A stretch of DNA of 12,020 nucleotides, from NCBI GenBank assembly GCA_900319195.1, contig ONNL01000010.1, forward strand, positions 1-12,020. The letters run 5' to 3'. Origin of the DNA: an uncultured Ruminococcus sp. (GTDB lineage Bacteria; Bacillota; Clostridia; Oscillospirales; Ruminococcaceae). The position numbers and the translations under genes were made by a program. The notes beneath the pieces are model-generated. The model made no database searches, was not told the origin of the DNA, and saw nothing but the letters and a program-made list of their open reading frames with translations. This document shows positions 6,872 to 12,020 of this stretch, one piece after another (the first letter of the stretch is position 1; every line of letters starts with the position of its first letter).

Positions 6872-6942
6872 GTAAAGTAAACTTTACTTCTGCTGTGATT
6901 ATAGTATAGCACGCTTTACATTATTTGTCAAGTCTACTTTAC
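6872..6942. promoter_or_regulatory. Putative operator array for the XRE regulator
   Basis: The hexamer GTAAAG or its complement CTTTAC occurs four times within 71 bp: a dyad GTAAAGT-AA-ACTTTAC (6872-6887) just after the predicted start site, CTTTAC inside the promoter spacer (6914-6919), and CTTTAC upstream of the -35 box (6937-6942). Occupancy would block RNA polymerase. Autoregulation through these sites is inferred from their position and from the usual behaviour of small XRE repressors. The outermost site also lies between this promoter and that of the divergent gene. Confidence 0.6.
6903..6931 (-). promoter_or_regulatory. Predicted promoter of the XRE operon
   Basis: On the minus strand a perfect TTGACA (6931-6926), a 17-bp spacer and TATACT (6908-6903) form a near-ideal sigma-A promoter. 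Start of transcription is expected near 6896, giving a leader of about 42 nt that includes the operator dyad. Confidence 0.82.
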
Positions 6943-6966
6943 ATATTTTTATCTTTTAACATTATC

Positions 6967-6995
6967 TTGATTTTTCTCAGCGGATACGCTATAAT
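6967..6995 (+). promoter_or_regulatory. Predicted promoter of the phosphopantetheinyl transferase gene
   Basis: TTGATT (6967-6972), a 17-bp spacer and a perfect TATAAT (6990-6995) point rightward. The predicted start near 7002 is only about 9-15 nt before the candidate ATG codons at 7011 and 7017, so the mRNA would have almost no leader. Confidence 0.68.
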
Positions 6996-7010
6996 AATAT
7001 CGGTGATAAT

Positions 7011-7541
7011 ATGATAATGATCTCGGTCATGGACATTCCGAAGGGCGAGCAGCATACTCACGCGAGAGCTCTGCTCAGGGAGTGTCTCAAAAAAGCAAAT
7101 ATTGATTTTTCCGAGGACTGCCTTGCCTTCGGTGAGCACGGCAAGCCGTATCTCAGGGACTTCCCCGACGTACACTTCAACCTTACCCACTCAAACGGTA
7201 TAGCCGCCTGCATGGTGAGCGACTGCGAGTGCGGTATAGATGCCGAAGCAGTGCGGAAATTCCCCGAAAAAGTCATCAGAAGAGTGTGCTCCGAAAAAGA
7301 AAAGCAGACCCTTGAGAGTCTGCCCGAAAGTGAACGCGATATGTATTTTTTTCGCCTGTGGACGCTGAAAGAGGCTTACGTGAAAATGCTCGGGAGGGGT
7401 ATCTCCTACCCCATGAGCACTGCCGAATTCAGCATAAACGACGGTATTTCGACAAATATTGAGGACTGCACCTTCTCACAGTATATCCTGAAGGGCGGCA
7501 GGTTTGTCGTGTCTGTGTGCAGGAGAACAGTTGACCGCTGA
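7011..7541 (+). CDS. 4'-phosphopantetheinyl transferase, Sfp type
   Basis: A 176-residue enzyme expected to move the phosphopantetheine arm of CoA onto a conserved serine of a carrier protein. Diagnostic motifs are in order: GKPYL (44-48), FNLTHS (56-61), GIDAE (75-79) with the magnesium ligands Asp77 and Glu79, and WTLKEAYVK (117-125) with Glu121 and Lys125. It is shorter than Bacillus Sfp (about 224 residues), lacking part of the C-terminal half. No polyketide or peptide synthetase is nearby, so it could serve a distant cluster or a general acyl carrier protein. Start choice is uncertain: GGTGA at 7002-7006 is a weak ribosome binding site lying at the predicted transcript end, and ATG at 7011 or 7017 are both possible. 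Divergent from the XRE operon; no clear terminator with a T-run follows. Confidence 0.9.
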   Translation: MIMISVMDIPKGEQHTHARALLRECLKKANIDFSEDCLAFGEHGKPYLRDFPDVHFNLTHSNGIAACMVSDCECGIDAEAVRKFPEKVIRRVCSEKEKQTLESLPESERDMYFFRLWTLKEAYVKMLGRGISYPMSTAEFSINDGISTNIEDCTFSQYILKGGRFVVSVCRRTVDR

Positions 7542-7579
7542 CGGTTTCCGCAAAAGGTGCACTCTCAGTTGCCAACATG

Positions 7580-7811
7580 GTGATCGAAAGTATCAGCGTC
7601 GCAAATAATTTGCGAGGGATATTTATCTGTAAGTGCAAGAAGGGGCAGTGATTCTCGTCTGTCGGCTCGGTCGGTGCTTCTGCTTCGCAGAGGTGTACCC
7701 CAAGGGCACTTCCGTTGGGCGTCCACCGGACACCCGCCCCACTTTTGAAACCCATTGTGTGTTACAAGTCTTGTTCAGCAGCTTCTGCGCAAGGCGTGTC
7801 TGAAAGTATCA
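7580..7811 (+). repeat. Short direct repeats flanking the dispersed repeat
   Basis: GTGATCGAAAGTATCA (7580-7595) and GTGTCTGAAAGTATCA (7796-7811) agree at 13 of 16 positions, with the last 10 identical. They bracket about 200 bp that include repeat copy 2. The same 10-mer appears inverted in the last codons of rlmH (7822-7831). These may be target-site duplications or recombination-site remnants, or coincidence helped by the rlmH hairpin. Confidence 0.45.
7653..7740. repeat. Dispersed intergenic repeat, copy 2
   Basis: This matches 25-112 at 84 of 88 positions in the same orientation, a fixed offset of 7628. It contains the same TCTGC-TTC-GCAGA hairpin. The T at 7716 and G at 7721 restore pairing partners in a TCCG..GG/CC..CGGA stem that is weaker in copy 1, which hints at selection on RNA or DNA structure, although two differences are too few to prove it. 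Confidence 0.85.
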
Positions 7812-7831
7812 TAATTACTTATGATACTTTC
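7802..7831. repeat. Perfect 13-bp inverted repeat at the 3' end of rlmH
   Basis: GAAAGTATCATAA (7802-7814) and TTATGATACTTTC (7819-7831) are exact complements with a 4-nt loop (7815-7818). The right arm is the coding sequence for the conserved C-terminal Lys-Tyr-His-Lys, the loop contains most of the stop codon, and the left arm lies outside the gene. No T-run follows on either strand, so it is not a standard terminator, although it could protect or delimit a 3' end. Confidence 0.8.
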
Positions 7832-8288
7832 CGCCCTCCGCTATCTGAAATGCGCGGTATATCTGCTCCAACAGCATTACCCTCGCAAGCTGATGCGGAA
7901 ACGTCATCTTCGACATTGAAAGCTTCAAATCGCCCATTGCCTTTATCGACGGCGCAAGTCCGAATGAGCTGCCGATTATAAACGTGACAGTTGACTGCCC
8001 ATTCACTCCGACATCTCTGATTTTCCCCGACAGCTCCACACTTGAAAGCTGCTTCCCCTCAATGCACATGGGTATTATAAACCCCGAAGCATAGTGCTTT
8101 ATCTGCTCCGCCTCCTTTTCGAGCGCGGAGCTTATTTCTTTTTCCGAGGGCTCATTGCTGAGTCTGCACTCGTTCAGCTCATGAAGCTGAAACGTGCAGT
8201 AGCGCCCGAGCCGCTTTATGTATTCCGCGCAGGCATCGCGCAGATAACTCTCCTTGAGCTTGCCGATAACGATAAGATTGATGTTCAT
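7815..8288 (-). CDS. rlmH: 23S rRNA (pseudouridine-1915-N3)-methyltransferase RlmH
   Basis: A 157-residue SPOUT-class methyltransferase that methylates pseudouridine 1915 in helix 69 of 23S rRNA on assembled 70S ribosomes, using S-adenosylmethionine. The deep-knot cofactor region is seen as FIIGSSFGL (103-111), SMSKMTFPHQLARVMLLEQIYRA (124-146) and the C-terminal KYHK. Length and ends match the family. The cofactor loop has IGSS where IGGS/IGGA is usual, a mild substitution. The start codon shares a base with the upstream stop (TGATG at 8290-8286), indicating translational coupling. It is last in the minus-strand operon behind the WalJ-like gene, a neighbour it also has near the yyc region of other Firmicutes. 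Its 3' end forms an exact inverted repeat with downstream DNA. Confidence 0.96.
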   Translation of the reverse strand: MNINLIVIGKLKESYLRDACAEYIKRLGRYCTFQLHELNECRLSNEPSEKEISSALEKEAEQIKHYASGFIIPMCIEGKQLSSVELSGKIRDVGVNGQSTVTFIIGSSFGLAPSIKAMGDLKLSMSKMTFPHQLARVMLLEQIYRAFQIAEGGKYHK

Positions 8289-9073
8289 CAGAATATCACC
8301 GCCGCTCCCCGCGTCTCGACAGGCGCAACACCGAGGAGGTAGTCCTTTCCGCGTGTAAATTCCGCAAGATTTCCCTGCACCGTCCTGTCGGCTATCTGCG
8401 GACGATTGTTGTCCTGACTGAGATGTCCGAGGATAAAATGCGTAGTTCCGCGCTCTATCAGCTTCTTCACCTGCACTGCACAGTCGTCATTCGAGAGATG
8501 TCCGTTCTGCGAGAGAATACGCTCCTTAAGATACAGTGGATAGTTCCCCGTGCGGAGCATATAGTCATCGTAATTTGACTCGATGAGCACAAGCCGACAG
8601 CCTGTGAGTGCCGAGTCTACCTCCTCCGTGACGTGACCGAGGTCGGTGCAGACCGCGCAGTATTTGTCGTCGGGAGTATGTATGCGATAGCCGCAGCTCT
8701 GTATCGTGTCGTGCGGAGTGTTGAAGCAGCTGACCTCGCAGTCGGCAGAAAGTATCGGCTTGTCGGGCATTTCCACAATGCGCGATTCGGGCGAGAGCTT
8801 GTCCGTGTCGCAGAGACGCTGGAGCGTCCGCTTCTGTCCGTAGACCGTAACTCCCGTTTTCTTCGTCAGCATTTTCAGACCTGCAACATGGTCGCTGTGC
8901 TCATGCGTTATGAACACGGACTTCACCGCCGAAAGCGGCAGATCGTTGACTTCAAGTGCCGCAGTCAGCCGCTTGAAGCTGACTCCGCAGTCTATGAGTA
9001 TGCCGCCCTGTTCAGTCCCGATAAATGTGGAATTGCCCTTGCTCGAGCTGAAAAGCGGATAAATTCTTGCCAT
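8288..9073 (-). CDS. walJ: Metallo-beta-lactamase-fold hydrolase, WalJ/YycJ type
   Basis: A 261-residue cytoplasmic metallohydrolase of the YycJ (WalJ) family, linked in Firmicutes to coordination of DNA replication with cell division and described as an exonuclease-like enzyme; the exact substrate here is inferred. The metal-binding HEHSDH motif is at residues 57-62, with further ligands at His121 (NTPHD), Asp144 and His147 (CTDLGH), ESNYD at 165-169, and the closing LGHLS at 216-220 with His218 or its neighbour. The N-terminal LFSSSKGNST is typical. A stretch NGHLSN (190-195) is also characteristic of this family. ATG at 9073 is 1 nt after the GNAT stop, with AAGGAAG 7 nt upstream inside that gene; its stop overlaps the rlmH start. 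Confidence 0.88.
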   Translation of the reverse strand: MARIYPLFSSSKGNSTFIGTEQGGILIDCGVSFKRLTAALEVNDLPLSAVKSVFITHEHSDHVAGLKMLTKKTGVTVYGQKRTLQRLCDTDKLSPESRIVEMPDKPILSADCEVSCFNTPHDTIQSCGYRIHTPDDKYCAVCTDLGHVTEEVDSALTGCRLVLIESNYDDYMLRTGNYPLYLKERILSQNGHLSNDDCAVQVKKLIERGTTHFILGHLSQDNNRPQIADRTVQGNLAEFTRGKDYLLGVAPVETRGAAVIF

Positions 9074-9074
9074 T

Positions 9075-9566
9075 CTATTCTTCCTTTATGATGTACTCCA
9101 TTGCGTAAAAATCGTGCCCGTATGCCGAGTATTCCCCGACAGTTTCAAATCCGAGCGCTCTGTATGTCTTGCAGGCGGCAGGATTGGTCTTTACAGCGAA
9201 AAGGTGCACCGCCTTGCAGCCGTTCTCCGCAAGCTCGTCCATGAACAGCTTCACCATTTGCTTAGCGTAGCCGTGTCCCTGAAATTCGGAAGCTATGACG
9301 ACCCGTGTTATCTCCTCGCAGTGCTCACCGTCGAGCGTCCAACCGTGAAAGTCCTCAAACTCGTTCTCCGTTTCGAGAGCGCACGAGCCAATTATAGTTC
9401 CGTCACTGTCCTCAAAAACACGGAGGCTGCCTGTCTCATGGTCAGTCTCGACATTTTCAATGGTGGGATAATCGTCGCTCCAGATGCAGTTATTGAGTCC
9501 GATGACCGCTCTGTGCATTGCAAAGACCTTTTCAACGTCCGTACCGACAGATCTCCTCAGCCTCAC
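9075..9566 (-). CDS. GNAT-family N-acetyltransferase
   Basis: A 163-residue single GNAT domain that should transfer an acetyl group from acetyl-CoA to an amine. The acetyl-CoA pyrophosphate loop is EFQGHGYAKQM (94-104), matching the Q/R-x-x-G-x-G/A signature, preceded by the strand ITRVVI (86-91). The later NPAACKTYRALGF (128-140) is the usual motif B region. Its substrate cannot be told from sequence. The start is GTG at 9566, which overlaps the cysS stop by 4 nt (GTGA), so translation depends on cysS; a GGAG lies about 11 nt upstream within cysS. Being in a cysteine T-box operon, a link to thiol or amino-acid metabolism is possible but unproven. Confidence 0.85.
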   Translation of the reverse strand: MRLRRSVGTDVEKVFAMHRAVIGLNNCIWSDDYPTIENVETDHETGSLRVFEDSDGTIIGSCALETENEFEDFHGWTLDGEHCEEITRVVIASEFQGHGYAKQMVKLFMDELAENGCKAVHLFAVKTNPAACKTYRALGFETVGEYSAYGHDFYAMEYIIKEE

Positions 9567-10981
9567 AGCTTTGTTATCTCCGTGCCCTGTCTTGTCTCCT
9601 TGACGCTGTAACCGAGTGCAGCTATCTTGTCACGAAGCTCGTCAGCAAGTGCGAAATTCTTATCCTTACGTGCAGCCTTTCTCTGCTCGACAAGCTCGAG
9701 CACCTCAGCAGGAATGTCTGCACCTGCGCTCGCATTGTCCGCAGCAAGCTTCTCAGCATTCGGGACAAGGTCAAGTCCGAGGACTGTATCGAATTCGTTC
9801 AGAAGCTTTATCTTGGCAGCCGCATTTGCCTTTGATTTGAGCACATCATAGATGACCGTGACAGCCTGTGCTGTGTTGAGGTCGTTGTCCATAGCGTCGG
9901 CAAAAGCCTTCTTCAGACGCTCATACTCGGCAGTGTCGATTTCTCCCTGCTTATCGGCAGTGAGCGGAGCTATCTTGTCAATGAGCTTCTCATACGACTT
10001 CTTCGCGTTGTCGAGGTTCTCCCATGTGAAAACGAGCGACTTGCGGTAGTGCGAGAGCATACAGAAGAAGCGGTAAACAACAGGCATATAGCCCTTTTCC
10101 TCGAGGAGCGATACCGTGAGGAACTCGCCCTTCGACTTGCTCATCTTGCCCGAGCTTGTGTTGAGGTGATGAACATGGAACCAGTAGTTGCACCACTTAT
10201 GTCCGAGGTAAGCCTCGCTTTGAGCAATTTCGTTTGTGTGGTGAGGAAAGATGTTGTCAACTCCGCCGCAGTGTATGTCGAGCTGTTCACCGAGATTCTT
10301 CATGCTGATACATGAGCACTCGATATGCCAGCCGGGATAGCCGACTCCCCACGGACTGTCCCATTTAAGCTCCTGATCGTCGAACTTTGACTTTGTGAAC
10401 CAGAGAACAAAGTCCGCCTTGTTGCGCTTGTTGCCGTCCTCCTCGACACCCTCGCGGACACCGACCTCAAGGTCGTCCTCGGTGAAATCGTTGAACACAT
10501 AGTACTTCTCGAGCTTTGAGGTGTCGAAGTAGATGTTTCCGCCTGCCTCGTATGCGTAGCCCTTCTCGATGAGGGACTGTATCACCCTGATGAACTCGTC
10601 GATATAGGTCGTCGCAGGAACTATCACGTCGGGCTTTTTGATGTTGAGTTTTTTGCAGTCCTCAAAGAAAGCGTCCGTGTAGAACTGCGCTATCTCGCGG
10701 ACAGTCTTATGCTCGCGCTTTGCTCCCTTGAGCATTTTGTCGTCGCCTGTGTCACCGTCGCTGGTGAGATGTCCGACATCGGTTATGTTCATTACGCGCT
10801 TGACATCAAGTCCGGTATAGCGCATATACTTTTCAAGCACGTCCTCCATCATATAGGTGCGGAGGTTGCCGATGTGTGCGAAATGGTACACAGTCGGACC
10901 GCAGGTGTACATACCTACCTTACCCTCTTCGTTGGGGACAAATTCCATTTTATCGTGTGTGAGTGTGTTATATATCTGCAT
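9563..10981 (-). CDS. cysS: Cysteinyl-tRNA synthetase
   Basis: A 472-residue class I aminoacyl-tRNA synthetase that joins cysteine to tRNA-Cys. The nucleotide-binding HIGN is at residues 36-39 and KMSKS at 279-283. The zinc that selects cysteine is held by Cys27, Cys222 (HIEC), His247 (FPHH) and Glu251, all present. The C-terminal DALR-like helical region includes RKDKNFALADELRDKI near residue 440. The length is normal for the family. AAGGAG (10994-10989) lies 7 nt before the ATG. An 81-bp gap separates it from cysE, holding only a small ACCAA/TTGGT hairpin (11005-11022) and no visible promoter, so it is read from the T-box transcript. Confidence 0.98.
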   Translation of the reverse strand: MQIYNTLTHDKMEFVPNEEGKVGMYTCGPTVYHFAHIGNLRTYMMEDVLEKYMRYTGLDVKRVMNITDVGHLTSDGDTGDDKMLKGAKREHKTVREIAQFYTDAFFEDCKKLNIKKPDVIVPATTYIDEFIRVIQSLIEKGYAYEAGGNIYFDTSKLEKYYVFNDFTEDDLEVGVREGVEEDGNKRNKADFVLWFTKSKFDDQELKWDSPWGVGYPGWHIECSCISMKNLGEQLDIHCGGVDNIFPHHTNEIAQSEAYLGHKWCNYWFHVHHLNTSSGKMSKSKGEFLTVSLLEEKGYMPVVYRFFCMLSHYRKSLVFTWENLDNAKKSYEKLIDKIAPLTADKQGEIDTAEYERLKKAFADAMDNDLNTAQAVTVIYDVLKSKANAAAKIKLLNEFDTVLGLDLVPNAEKLAADNASAGADIPAEVLELVEQRKAARKDKNFALADELRDKIAALGYSVKETRQGTEITKL

Positions 10982-11062
10982 GATCCTTCTCCTTATATGT
11001 CTTTACCAAGAATTCAGTTGGTTTTGCTATGGGCGGCGTTTGCGTATTTTACCACCTAAAAG

Positions 11063-11713
11063 TTATTTATCCTTTTTATTCAGTCCTATCTCCTTGCGGA
11101 GCTCCTCAATTTCCATTCTCAGCTTACACAGCTCGAGCGATACAGGGTCGGGGATATGCACCTGGTCAATATCATTCGTTACACATCCGACCTTTGCTCC
11201 GTTTCTGCGCACTATTCTTGCAGGCACTCCGACAGCCGTACAGTTATCGGGTATCTCGTTGAGCACGACCGCATTCGCGGCTATCTTCACATTATTGCCT
11301 ACCCTGAACGGTCCGAGCACCTTTGCTCCCGAGCCGACAAGCACATTGTCTCCAAGAGTAGGGTGACGCTTTCCCGTATCCTTTCCCGTACCGCCGAGAG
11401 TAACTCCCTGATACAGCAGGCAGTTATTGCCGATAACAGCAGTTTCACCGATAACAACGCCCATGCCGTGATCTATGAAAAGTCCCTTGCCGATAGTCGC
11501 TCCCGGATGTATCTCAATACCCGTCCTGTGACGCGCCCACTGTGAGATAAGTCTCGCAAGCGTGAATCTCTTGTGCAGATACAGCCAGTGAGCCACGCGG
11601 TATCGCCTGATAGCCGTCAGGCAGGGGTATGTCAAAAAGATCTCAAAAGAGCCTCTTGCCGCAGGGTCATGGGCTTTGATATTTTCAATGTCCTCCTTGA
11701 GCTGTCTGAACAT
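11063..11713 (-). CDS. cysE: Serine O-acetyltransferase
   Basis: A 216-residue enzyme that acetylates L-serine from acetyl-CoA to O-acetylserine, the committed step toward cysteine. A short helical N-terminus leads to a left-handed beta-helix of hexapeptide repeats (about 66-170). Catalytic-site residues are His82 in DHGMG and His117 in KRHP; the GVTLGGTGKDTGKRHPTLGD loop and GVPARIV are family hallmarks. It is the short Firmicute form, without the long N-terminal domain of the E. coli enzyme (273 residues). Where E. coli has DIHP this protein has EIHP (67-70), usual for the short form. AAGGAG (11726-11721) lies 7 nt before the ATG. It is the first gene after the cysteine T-box. Confidence 0.97.
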   Translation of the reverse strand: MFRQLKEDIENIKAHDPAARGSFEIFLTYPCLTAIRRYRVAHWLYLHKRFTLARLISQWARHRTGIEIHPGATIGKGLFIDHGMGVVIGETAVIGNNCLLYQGVTLGGTGKDTGKRHPTLGDNVLVGSGAKVLGPFRVGNNVKIAANAVVLNEIPDNCTAVGVPARIVRRNGAKVGCVTNDIDQVHIPDPVSLELCKLRMEIEELRKEIGLNKKDK

Positions 11714-11733
11714 TTCTTCACTCCTTACAACAG

Positions 11734-11763
11734 AAAAGCCTTCGGGAATTTCTTCCCGAAGGC
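11734..11763 (-). terminator. T-box regulated terminator before cysE
   Basis: On the minus strand an exact 11-bp stem GCCTTCGGGAA / TTCCCGAAGGC with loop GAAA is followed by TTTT, 20 nt before the cysE ATG. Its 5' arm shares CTTCG with the antiterminator, so the two folds exclude each other. Confidence 0.95.
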
Positions 11764-11951
11764 GTAGTTACGCGGTTCCACTTCGTATTTTACTCATTAC
11801 CCTTAACGCAGGTTAAACGCCGCGGAATACTTTATTCCTCCGCGGAGCTGACAGCCGCACTTTACTGTCTCCGTCCGCGCCGTCACACCACCCCGACGCT
11901 CTCTGAAGGACTGCAAAACAGCTACTCTGACTGCTACGCCTTTGACCGTAT
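11734..11951 (-). ncRNA. Cysteine-specific T-box riboswitch leader
   Basis: This leader senses uncharged tRNA-Cys and lets transcription continue into cysE. Stem I is bounded by GCAGTC (5') and GGCTGT (3'); the specifier loop has AGAGTA on its 5' side (11928-11923) and ends with codon TGC, cysteine, at 11859-11857. The distal part shows AGAGAG (11904-11899) and the GGGGTGGTGTGA stretch. Stem III is CCGCGGA/TCCGCGG (11845-11820). The antiterminator is complete: CGAAG, the T-box bulge TGGAACC (11780-11774), GCGT-AACT-ACGC, then CTTCG (11761-11757). The TGGAACC bulge would pair with the free NCCA end of tRNA. The specifier identity agrees with the cysE-cysS genes downstream. Confidence 0.96.
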
Positions 11952-11957
11952 ATACAT

Positions 11958-11987
11958 ATTATATACCGCTTCGACAGGTTTTGTCAA
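11958..11987 (-). promoter_or_regulatory. Predicted promoter of the T-box operon
   Basis: A perfect TTGACA (11987-11982), an 18-bp spacer and a perfect TATAAT (11963-11958) on the minus strand place the start near 11951, just before T-box Stem I. Confidence 0.88.
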
Positions 11988-12020
11988 GGCTTTTTTGATT
12001 TTCGCGTATTTTTCATTATA

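Larger units (their letters stand above)
7542..7814. other. Intergenic region between convergent PPTase and rlmH
   Basis: The 273 bp between these convergent genes contain a 15-bp dyad CGCAAAT-A-ATTTGCG (7600-7614), the second copy of the dispersed repeat (7653-7740), and short direct repeats at both ends (7580-7595 and 7796-7811). No convincing gene is present; a 108-codon minus frame (7429-7755) has no ribosome binding site, and much of it runs through the repeat. Confidence 0.65.

Noticed and set aside
203..7614. Shared word GCAAATAATT or its complement near 203, 5710 and 7601
   Set aside because: It is about 10 bases of AT-rich sequence without shared flanks, expected by chance at this length and composition.
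7429..7755. A 108-codon minus frame across the dispersed repeat
   Set aside because: It has no ribosome binding site, overlaps the 3' end of the phosphopantetheinyl transferase gene, and draws about a quarter of its length from the non-coding repeat.
9114..11545. Many plus-strand open frames opposite cysE, cysS and the GNAT gene
   Set aside because: They are antisense shadows of well-identified genes; the GC-rich third positions of the real genes keep the opposite frames open.
1..12020. CRISPR array, tRNA, rRNA, integrase, transposase or toxin-antitoxin genes
   Set aside because: I saw no regularly spaced repeats, no cloverleaf or rRNA motifs and no recombinase or toxin motifs on either strand. 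The XRE gene has a membrane-protein partner, not a recognised toxin.

Overview
The window looks like chromosomal DNA of an anaerobic, Gram-positive clostridial bacterium, most plausibly a Ruminococcus-like member of the Oscillospiraceae. The pointers are a one-chain pyruvate:ferredoxin oxidoreductase, a SpoVAC sporulation protein, a cysteine T-box leader, AGGAGG-type ribosome binding sites, and sigma-A promoters in AT-rich gaps between genes of moderate GC. The genus is inferred from gene content and style; no rRNA is present to confirm it.

Layout, left to right. Positions 1-419 are non-coding: an 88-bp dispersed repeat (25-112), a long imperfect inverted repeat able to form a cruciform or hairpin (148-250), and a promoter. 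A short plus-strand operon follows: a ZIP-family metal transporter (420-1202) and an orphan spoVAC (1247-1690), closed by a strong terminator. A 386-bp AT-rich gap (1743-2128) holds a possible minus-strand small transcript, a degenerate 63-bp-period direct repeat, and the nifJ promoter. The PFOR gene (2129-5671) dominates the left half and ends in a strong terminator.

A compact minus-strand operon comes next: an XRE-type repressor (6648-6854), a four-helix small membrane protein (6211-6636), and a tandem paralogue of it (5760-6191) that keeps its reading frame and ribosome binding site but has two internal stop codons. Its promoter is surrounded by repeats of GTAAAG/CTTTAC, which look like the repressor's own operators. 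Divergent from it is an Sfp-type 4'-phosphopantetheinyl transferase (7011-7541), whose predicted mRNA has almost no leader.

A 273-bp gap (7542-7814) carries the second copy of the dispersed repeat, bracketed by short copies of the sequence that ends rlmH. The right third is one minus-strand operon read from the window end: a cysteine T-box riboswitch, cysE, cysS, a GNAT acetyltransferase, a WalJ/YycJ-type metallo-beta-lactamase-fold hydrolase, and rlmH. The last four genes overlap or lie 1 nt apart. CysE makes O-acetylserine for cysteine synthesis and CysS charges tRNA-Cys, so sensing uncharged tRNA-Cys is logical for the first two. The same switch would also govern the GNAT, the WalJ-like enzyme and the ribosome methyltransferase.

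I see no clear new defence or mobile system. The points most worth a second look are the rlmH-end repeats flanking the dispersed element, the doubly stopped paralogue with its operator array, the putative small RNA upstream of nifJ, the orphan spoVAC beside a metal transporter, and the wide reach of the T-box operon.
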